NCBI RefSeq assembly: GCF_002368095.1
Contig: NZ_AP018227.1
Location: 6,278,123-6,342,122 of the forward strand
Origin: Calothrix parasitica NIES-267
Lineage (GTDB): Bacteria; Cyanobacteriota; Cyanobacteriia; Cyanobacteriales; Nostocaceae
Length of the DNA stretch: 64,000 nucleotides
Reading direction: 5' to 3'
Under the pieces are notes generated by a model. That model was not told the DNA's origin and did not search any database. It was given only the letters and a program-made list of their open reading frames with translations. Shown here in pieces: positions 59,201 through 64,000 of this stretch (its first letter is position 1; every line of letters starts with the position of its first letter). Made by a program: the position numbers and the translations under genes.

Positions 59201-62200
59201 TCCTGTTTATACTGATGTATTACTTGATTATAACGGGTGATTTCTTGATTCAGTTCTTGGAGATTTTTACCACTCAAGTAAGCATAGTAACCATAAATAT
59301 AAGTCGCTAAACCTGCATAACTTAAATTTCCTGTTTCTAATGCAATTGAATAAGCTGATTGTAATGATAACAAAGTTGCTTTTACAGGTTCTCGATAGTA
59401 TTTAACATCAGAATTAACTATAAAAATTGTTTCTGCTTGAACTTCTTTACTATTGAAGCGTTCGAGTAAAGATAATGCTAATTGACCAAATTCATAACCC
59501 ATAATAACATCACCTACAATCCCACACAAAACTAGTGCCCACATAGCATAACCTGAAGCAGAAATATGTGAATTTCCGTATTTTATCGATAAGTTAACTT
59601 GCTCCATCACCAATAGAGGTAATAGTTGAGGAGCTACTTGATAAGCACAAGGAACTATCGAATTTATAATTCTTAAAGCTGCCAATTTTGAGGGTTCGCT
59701 CATTATCGGAATATTAACTAATTCCGATGGCTTTCTTTGAGCTAAGGTGATAAAAGTGTTTTCTATTCCTTGTTGAATATCTGACTGGTTTGGTGCTTCG
59801 GGGAAACAAATATCGAGGCATTTTAATACTTTTAATCCAGTTTGTATAGCTTGAATGAATTTATCCCGTGCCATATATGCTTGGATTTCAACTTCGTAAA
59901 CTTTGATTTCATCTAAAATATTTTTGGCATGATTATGTATTTCTTTTACTAGTTTATCCATTTGCTCAAAGTTAGCACTAAGATAGGCTGCTTCTGCAGC
60001 TTCATCATAAAGTGCTAAGGTTAAATCATAATCATTTTCCCAATTTTTTGGTGGTAATAAATTGATTCCCAATGTTAAGTAATTAACAGCAGCATTATAA
60101 GCAGTTGAATTCTTAGCCTTACTTCCAGCAAGCAGATTTAATTTTGCTAATCGATTTCGATGGGACTGCTCGGTAATTAAATCAATACCAATATTTAGTT
60201 GATTGACAATATCAAAAATTCTTTCTTCTCGCTCAGTTTCGGAAAAAGAATCGTAAAAAAGCTGTCCAATATCATAGTGAGTTACTTTTTTTTGGTCATC
60301 AGGAATCAAAGAATAAGCAGCTTGCTGAACCCTGTCATGTAAAAATTTATAATTTACAACTTGCGATTCTTGCAATTTTTGATTTTGTATATCTGAGTCA
60401 AGATAAAACTTATAAATATCACTTTGCGGTAATATTAAACCTTCCTGTAATGCTTTCCATAAATCTGCTGCTGTTTGGGTTTGCGATTGCTCTGAAACTA
60501 TTGCTAATGTCTCTAAATCAAATTGATTGCCAATACAAGCTGCTAATTTTAAAATATTCTGAGTTGATTCTGGCAATTTTTGCAACTGTAATCCCATAAA
60601 TTCGACTACATCTTCTGTAAGAGATAATGCACTTACTTGAGCAATATCGCATTCCCAATATTGCTTGGTAAAATTAAAAGTAATCTGTTTTTCTTCATGT
60701 AAAGCTTTGAGAAATTGGGTCGTAAAAAATGGATTCCCTTTGGTTTTACGGATAATTAATTCTGTTAGGGGTTTTGCTAATTTCTGGGAACAATTTAATG
60801 TATCGGCAACCAAGTTATTAGTATCATCAAAAACCAAAGGTGGAAGGGTAATTTTGTTAACAACTACTTCAGCTTTCTTCAGTTCTTCTACTGTTAAAAC
60901 AAAAGGATGTGCGGAGGATACTTCATTATCGCGATAAGCTCCCAACATCATTAAATATTTGCTATCATTCATCAATAATTTAACCAACGTCAAAGAAGCA
61001 GAATCAGCCCATTGCAAATCGTCCAAAAATATCACTAATGGATGTTCTTTAGTTGTAAATACTTGGATAAATTTCTGGAATAATAAATTAAATCTATTTT
61101 GTGCAGCATTACCAGATAATTCTAGTGCTTGCGGCTGTTTACCAATAATTTTTTCTAATTCAGGTACAACATCAATTATTACTTGTCCGTTTTCACCTAA
61201 AGCTGCAAGTATTTTACTTTTCCATTGATTAATTTGAGAATCACTTTCTGAAATTAATTGCTTCATCAAATCTCGGAAAGCTTCTACAAAAGCAGATAGA
61301 GGAATATTACGATTAAACTGGTCAAATTTACCTTTAATGAAATAGCCACGTTGCTTAACAATAGGTTTTTGGACTTCATTAACTACCGCAGTTTTTCCAA
61401 TTCCAGAAAAACCTGCAACCAGCATAATTTCGCTATTCCCATCACTAACTCTATCAAAAGCCGCTAATAATTTTTTAACTTCATTTTCTCTACCGTATAA
61501 TTTATCGGGAATAATAAACCTGTCGCAAATATCTTTAGAAGCAATTTCAAAATTTTCTATTTTTCCAGTTGCTTTTAGTTGAGATAAACAAGTTTCTAAA
61601 TCATGCTTCAATCCCAAAACACTTTGATATCTATCCTCAGCATTTTTTGCCATTAATTTCATGACAATATCATTCAAAACTTGAGGAATTTCCAATCCCC
61701 TCTCCTTACCAGTAGAAAGTGAATCATCAATCTCTTGTCCCCTCTCCTTGACAAGGAGAGGGTTAGGGTGAGGTAATTCTGGAGGTTTTTTAGCAATATG
61801 ACAATGCAGCAATTCCATAGCATCATCAGAAATAAACGGTAATTCACCCGTCAATAACTCATAAAAAGTTACACCCAAAGAATAAAAATCGCTACGATAG
61901 TCAATTCCCCGATTCATTCTTCCAGTTTGTTCCGGAGAAATATAAGATAATGTCCCTTCTAATACATTAGGACTTTTGATTTCTTGAGTTTCTTTATTAA
62001 GCAAAGAAGCAATACTAAAATCGATTAATTTGACTTGTTTCGTTTCTGGATTAATTAAAATATTCGCTGGTTTTATATCTTTGTGAATAATTATTTGTTG
62101 ATAGAGTATACCTAAAATATCGCATAGATAAATTGCGACTTGTAAGAATTCTGTGAGAAAAGAAATTTTATTTAAAGTTTCTAAATTATTAAAATAATCC

Positions 62201-62487
62201 TTGAGAGAAATTCCCCCAAAATCTTCCATTACTAATACATAACCATTATTGTATATTTCCAGACCGTAGGTTTGGATAATTCCGGGATAATTGAGATTTT
62301 TAGCAATAGCATATTGATTGCGAAATTGTACCAGTTCATTAAAACTAGGATAAGCATTTTTCAACAGTTTAATAACTACCGGTAAAGAGTCGCTTTTTCG
62401 GTATCCTCGATAAACCAGAGTTCTCGAACCGTTATAAAGTTCTTCTTTTATCTGATAACCGGAAATACTAACTTCGTTGCTAACCAT
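56233..62487 (-). CDS. Two-headed Ser/Thr and histidine kinase (HstK family)
   Basis: 2084 residues, minus strand; GAAGG lies before the ATG. In order: Ser/Thr kinase-like domain (about 10-290) with HKDIKPAN (135-142) and DFS instead of HRD and DFG, as is common in this family; AAA/STAND ATPase (about 325-600) with Walker A GFSGIGKT (359-366) and Walker B LVIFLDDLQWAD; a long TPR-like helical region (about 780-1330); GAF (about 1410-1550); two PAS domains (about 1580-1780); HisKA with HEMNNPL (His about 1830) and a HATPase with NILANAIDA, DNGKG and GTGLGLA. Similar proteins in Nostoc link stress or developmental cues to two kinase outputs. No response regulator is adjacent. Residues about 239-265 (PNPLLVKERGQEI, STGKERG) come from a CCTCTCC hairpin repeat inserted in the kinase C-lobe. 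Confidence 0.92.
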   Translation of the reverse strand: MVSNEVSISGYQIKEELYNGSRTLVYRGYRKSDSLPVVIKLLKNAYPSFNELVQFRNQYAIAKNLNYPGIIQTYGLEIYNNGYVLVMEDFGGISLKDYFNNLETLNKISFLTEFLQVAIYLCDILGILYQQIIIHKDIKPANILINPETKQVKLIDFSIASLLNKETQEIKSPNVLEGTLSYISPEQTGRMNRGIDYRSDFYSLGVTFYELLTGELPFISDDAMELLHCHIAKKPPELPHPNPLLVKERGQEIDDSLSTGKERGLEIPQVLNDIVMKLMAKNAEDRYQSVLGLKHDLETCLSQLKATGKIENFEIASKDICDRFIIPDKLYGRENEVKKLLAAFDRVSDGNSEIMLVAGFSGIGKTAVVNEVQKPIVKQRGYFIKGKFDQFNRNIPLSAFVEAFRDLMKQLISESDSQINQWKSKILAALGENGQVIIDVVPELEKIIGKQPQALELSGNAAQNRFNLLFQKFIQVFTTKEHPLVIFLDDLQWADSASLTLVKLLMNDSKYLMMLGAYRDNEVSSAHPFVLTVEELKKAEVVVNKITLPPLVFDDTNNLVADTLNCSQKLAKPLTELIIRKTKGNPFFTTQFLKALHEEKQITFNFTKQYWECDIAQVSALSLTEDVVEFMGLQLQKLPESTQNILKLAACIGNQFDLETLAIVSEQSQTQTAADLWKALQEGLILPQSDIYKFYLDSDIQNQKLQESQVVNYKFLHDRVQQAAYSLIPDDQKKVTHYDIGQLFYDSFSETEREERIFDIVNQLNIGIDLITEQSHRNRLAKLNLLAGSKAKNSTAYNAAVNYLTLGINLLPPKNWENDYDLTLALYDEAAEAAYLSANFEQMDKLVKEIHNHAKNILDEIKVYEVEIQAYMARDKFIQAIQTGLKVLKCLDICFPEAPNQSDIQQGIENTFITLAQRKPSELVNIPIMSEPSKLAALRIINSIVPCAYQVAPQLLPLLVMEQVNLSIKYGNSHISASGYAMWALVLCGIVGDVIMGYEFGQLALSLLERFNSKEVQAETIFIVNSDVKYYREPVKATLLSLQSAYSIALETGNLSYAGLATYIYGYYAYLSGKNLQELNQEITRYNQVIHQYKQENSYNLNLALQQIFVNLLNQSEDSCNFDGQVYNYSQMLPLHKQNNDATAIFYIYFNKQIISYLFGYFDKALENAKQTEKYLFGVTGNLAVPVFFFYDSLIQLAAYIKSTDKTDKTLTEILNKVETNQAKMQEWANNAPMNFQHKVDLVEAEKYRVLGQKIAAIEYYDKAIFGAKENEYIQEEALANELTAKFYLDWGKEKVASSYMQEAYYCYARWGSLAKTDDLEKRYPNLLRPILQPVSQTITPLDTITSPNYSIHHSTSHRSSSSTSINQILDFSTVIKASQTISRTIDLDELIKTLTRMMLENSGADKCALLLSEDKTWQVRAIATLNSVKLQTAPVEDNSSIPTKLIQYVKGTQESVVIDNLQTNLPVIDDYLNQYQPKSVLCLPILNQGQLIGILYLENDSTSCVFTKDRISVLDFLCTQAAISLENAYLYSQQQQKNQEIAQKEIEYRSIFENVSDGLSITDLDTGKIIASNPTYCQIYGYTQAEFFDLTPADFIHPDYIYLFGEYLASLKSGKEFYTQCVGKRKNDSYFDVEVKAVPFMYKGKIHGLNIIRDISEQKAAKKALEDTNALLNSLLETIPDVFFAKDLQGKYIAVNANLAKLFNKSISEIIGKYDTELFSPEFGQSVMLKDQEIMTQGITETCEEVLPNNGINRTFLTIKTPLQDSTGNITGLIGLTRDITDRKTAEEAVIKKSQQLEKALKDLQHAQLQIVQNEKMSALGNLVAGVAHEMNNPLGFISASLKQAKPTFDDIIEHLKLYQESLPEPDEEILEHAEEIDLDYSLEDLPKMIDSMVMACDRLKNISTSLRTFSRADKDYKVAFNIHEGIDSTILILKHRLKANEQRPAIEVITNYADLPKIQCFPGQLNQVFMNILANAIDALEEFNTGRSFEEIKINPNQIIVKTLVENSQVKILITDNGKGMSEETQNKIFDHLFTTKEVGKGTGLGLAIAKQIIEEKHGGNLEVTSELGQGTCFCIQLPIIN
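61697..61776 (-). repeat. CCTCTCC/GGAGAGG hairpin repeat inside the HstK-type gene
   Basis: The hairpin CCCTCTCCTT-GAC-AAGGAGAGGG (61740-61762) with tail TTAGGGTGAGGT, plus a half copy CCCCTCTCCTTACC at 61697-61710, lies inside the frame. The same repeat occurs between genes at 12293 and 29038. Confidence 0.85.
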
Positions 62488-62873
62488 AATCCTTCAAAAC
62501 TTGGTAATTTCACATTTAGTATTCCCAGATAAGTAAAAAAAATAGGTTAATAACTAAATTGTTTTTTGCTATATCTATTTACTATCCCTATTCTGACTAC
62601 TTTCCAATTCCCACTCCCCCTTCATAAAGAACACGTAGCGAAATTCCTCTGGAAACAAATTTTCAGTAAAGAATCAGCCATTTAGTTAAATATACGGACT
62701 ACAACGGGAATAGTAATTAGAAGAAGTTTCTCGGTACCACAGTCAGAAACCCGGTTTCTTGCTTGATAATCAATCAATCCTATTTTTACAGACAGAAACC
62801 GGGTTTCTTTGGTTGGAATACCAGAAAAGAAAACTTCTCTTAATTGGCGACAATTAATGCAAATTATTTTAAT
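62488..62873. other. 386-bp divergent interval with AGAAACC palindromes
   Basis: AGAAACCCGGTTTCT (62745-62759) and AGAAACCGGGTTTCT (62794-62808) are inverted copies of each other and of themselves. The interval must carry promoters for both the HstK-type kinase and the GH8 gene. No gene is seen; a short frame at 62682-62891 is not credible. Confidence 0.6.
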
Positions 62874-64000
62874 ATGAACTATTTCCCACAAATAGCTGCA
62901 ATATGTACAATTCTGGCTTTAAATGGCTGTAGCTGGGGTGATTCGGCGAATAGTGTCGAACAACCTGCAAAAAAATCTTCGCAATCATCAACTGAAATAT
63001 CTGTCGTAAATAACGATAATAACCATAGCGCTATATTTTCATCATCTCTCCCTGAATCAACTCCGAACCGAGAGCTATTAGTTGAAAGCTGGGACAGTTA
63101 TCGTCGTCGGTTTATCCAAAGAGATGGAAGGGTAATTGATTTTGAAGCTAGCGACCGTTCAACTAGTGAGGGTCAAGCTTATGCTATGTTACGAGCGGTG
63201 CTTATCGATGATTCTGCAACTTTTGCTCTGACTTTAAATTGGGGTGAAAACAATTTACGCAGGCTGAATAAAGATGGTAAACCCGTAGATAGTTTATGGG
63301 CCTGGAAGTGGGGACGTAAACCTGATGGTAACTGGGGTGCTATTGATGATAACTTTGCTAGCGACGGAGATATAGACGCGATTACTGCCTTGATTTTGGC
63401 TTCGAGACGCTGGAACCGTCCGGAATACCTAAAGATTGCCAAAACTAAGTTACGAGATTTGTGGAAGTATTCAACTGTAGTCGGACAAGATAAACGCTAT
63501 CTGCTACCGGGTCCTAAGGCTGCTTTTGTGAAGGATTCATCGGAAATTATTCTTAATCCTTCCTATTTTGCTCCTTACGCTTTTCGGCTGTTCGCTCAGG
63601 TTGACCCAGAACGAGATTGGATGAGCTTGGTTGATACTAGCTATGAAGTTTTAGAAGACTCCAAACAATTGAGTGCTGTAAATTTACCTAGCGACTGGGT
63701 TATTCTCGATGCAAAAACCGGTAAATATCAGCTTCTACCAGATGACAGTCCGATAAAAAGCGTATACAGTTTTGATGCATATCGGGTTTGGTGGAGAATA
63801 GCGCTGGATGCTAGTTGGTTCAATTCATCCAGAGCGAGAAGCTATTTGGAAAATTCTATGCAGCATCCCCTCAAATTATGGTCAGAATCATCGAGTGTAC
63901 CCGCACGAATTAGCCTTGAAGGTGAAGCTTTGGTAAACTACGAAGCTACTTCTCAATACGCAATGCTCTACGCAGCAACTAGGCTGATACAACCAGAAGT
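62874..64000 (+). CDS. GH8 endoglucanase lipoprotein (BcsZ-like), 3' truncated by window edge
   Basis: 375 residues to the edge, frame open from ATG 62874 and still open at the last base. The N-terminus has a lipobox LALNGC (Cys19), so the enzyme is probably lipid-anchored. The GH8 marks are RSTSEGQAYAMLRAVLIDD with the acid Glu about 99, LWAWKWG, ASDGDIDAITALILASRRW, YLLPGP, PSYFAPYAFRLFA, and YSFDAYRVWWRIALDA. GH8 enzymes such as BcsZ trim nascent cellulose and are standard members of bacterial cellulose clusters. Since the barrel/TPR pair lies to the left, a cellulose synthase gene may follow to the right. It is divergent from the HstK-type kinase. Confidence 0.92.
   Translation, partial: MNYFPQIAAICTILALNGCSWGDSANSVEQPAKKSSQSSTEISVVNNDNNHSAIFSSSLPESTPNRELLVESWDSYRRRFIQRDGRVIDFEASDRSTSEGQAYAMLRAVLIDDSATFALTLNWGENNLRRLNKDGKPVDSLWAWKWGRKPDGNWGAIDDNFASDGDIDAITALILASRRWNRPEYLKIAKTKLRDLWKYSTVVGQDKRYLLPGPKAAFVKDSSEIILNPSYFAPYAFRLFAQVDPERDWMSLVDTSYEVLEDSKQLSAVNLPSDWVILDAKTGKYQLLPDDSPIKSVYSFDAYRVWWRIALDASWFNSSRARSYLENSMQHPLKLWSESSSVPARISLEGEALVNYEATSQYAMLYAATRLIQPE

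Noticed and set aside
62682-62891. Short minus-strand frame before the GH8 gene
   Set aside because: It overlaps the GH8 start and is built from AGAAACC palindromes.

Overview
The window comes from a filamentous, most likely heterocyst-forming cyanobacterium of the Nostocales (Rivularia/Calothrix/Nostoc-like; the genus is a guess). The evidence is an RNA polymerase beta' subunit split into rpoC1 and rpoC2, the order rpsT-tatD-rpoB-rpoC1-rpoC2, a two-headed Ser/Thr-His kinase of the HstK type, a CobT-like TIGR00303 protein next to a DUF2232 membrane protein, AT-rich DNA, a few GCGATCGC (HIP1) sites, and very many short tandem 7-bp repeats (STRRs) and small hairpin repeats of the kind known from this order. 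No rRNA, tRNA, CRISPR array or prophage was seen.

Layout. 1-7.4 kb: the tail of a DUF262/DUF1524 (GmrSD-like) defence gene, a U32 peptidase/RlhA-type RNA-modification protein, a filamentous-haemagglutinin-like secreted protein and a DUF1993 protein. 7.5-9.5 kb: a MerR regulator, an SRPBCC protein and a MAPEG membrane protein, headed by a textbook MerR promoter (19-bp spacer holding a palindrome). 9.5-15.8 kb: LysR regulator, methyltransferase, TSUP permease, secreted protein, solute-binding lipoprotein, a 0.9-kb AT-rich gap and a small coiled-coil protein. 15.8-18.8 kb: CobT-like protein, DUF2232 protein and Crp/Fnr regulator on the minus strand. 19.5-28.2 kb: a 1372-residue Hsp70/actin-fold fusion, a sugar-1-phosphate transferase, a secreted propeller/phytase-like protein and 5-formyl-THF cyclo-ligase. 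28.3-33.8 kb: an internally deleted insertion sequence, a beta-lactamase-fold hydrolase and two tandem Ser/Thr kinases, one ending in an ARC6-like IMS domain. 34.4-46.1 kb: rpsT, TatD-family nuclease, a 47-codon leader ORF, rpoB, rpoC1, rpoC2. 46.2-64 kb: a polysaccharide region with GH5-CBM2 cellulase, a membrane coiled-coil protein, a lipoprotein, an outer-membrane barrel overlapping a TPR protein (a split BcsC-like pair), a Uma2 endonuclease-like protein, the 2084-residue HstK-type kinase, and a GH8 endoglucanase lipoprotein that runs off the right edge.

How the parts may work together. The barrel/TPR pair plus GH8 and GH5-CBM2 glucanases suggest export and trimming of a beta-glucan such as cellulose; the synthase itself is not in the window and may lie to the right. 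The MerR-SRPBCC-MAPEG set looks like a self-regulated response to a small molecule or electrophile.

The most unusual theme is the behaviour of the repeats. They have entered at least three reading frames without breaking them (U32 three times, the CobT-like gene twice, the HstK-type kinase once). AAAATCC-type heptads sit in sense orientation immediately before the start codons of several genes including rpoC1 and rpoC2. A 132-bp intergenic sequence recurs in inverted orientation on both sides of the cellulase locus. All functional calls come from reading the sequence and recalled family knowledge; no database search was run.
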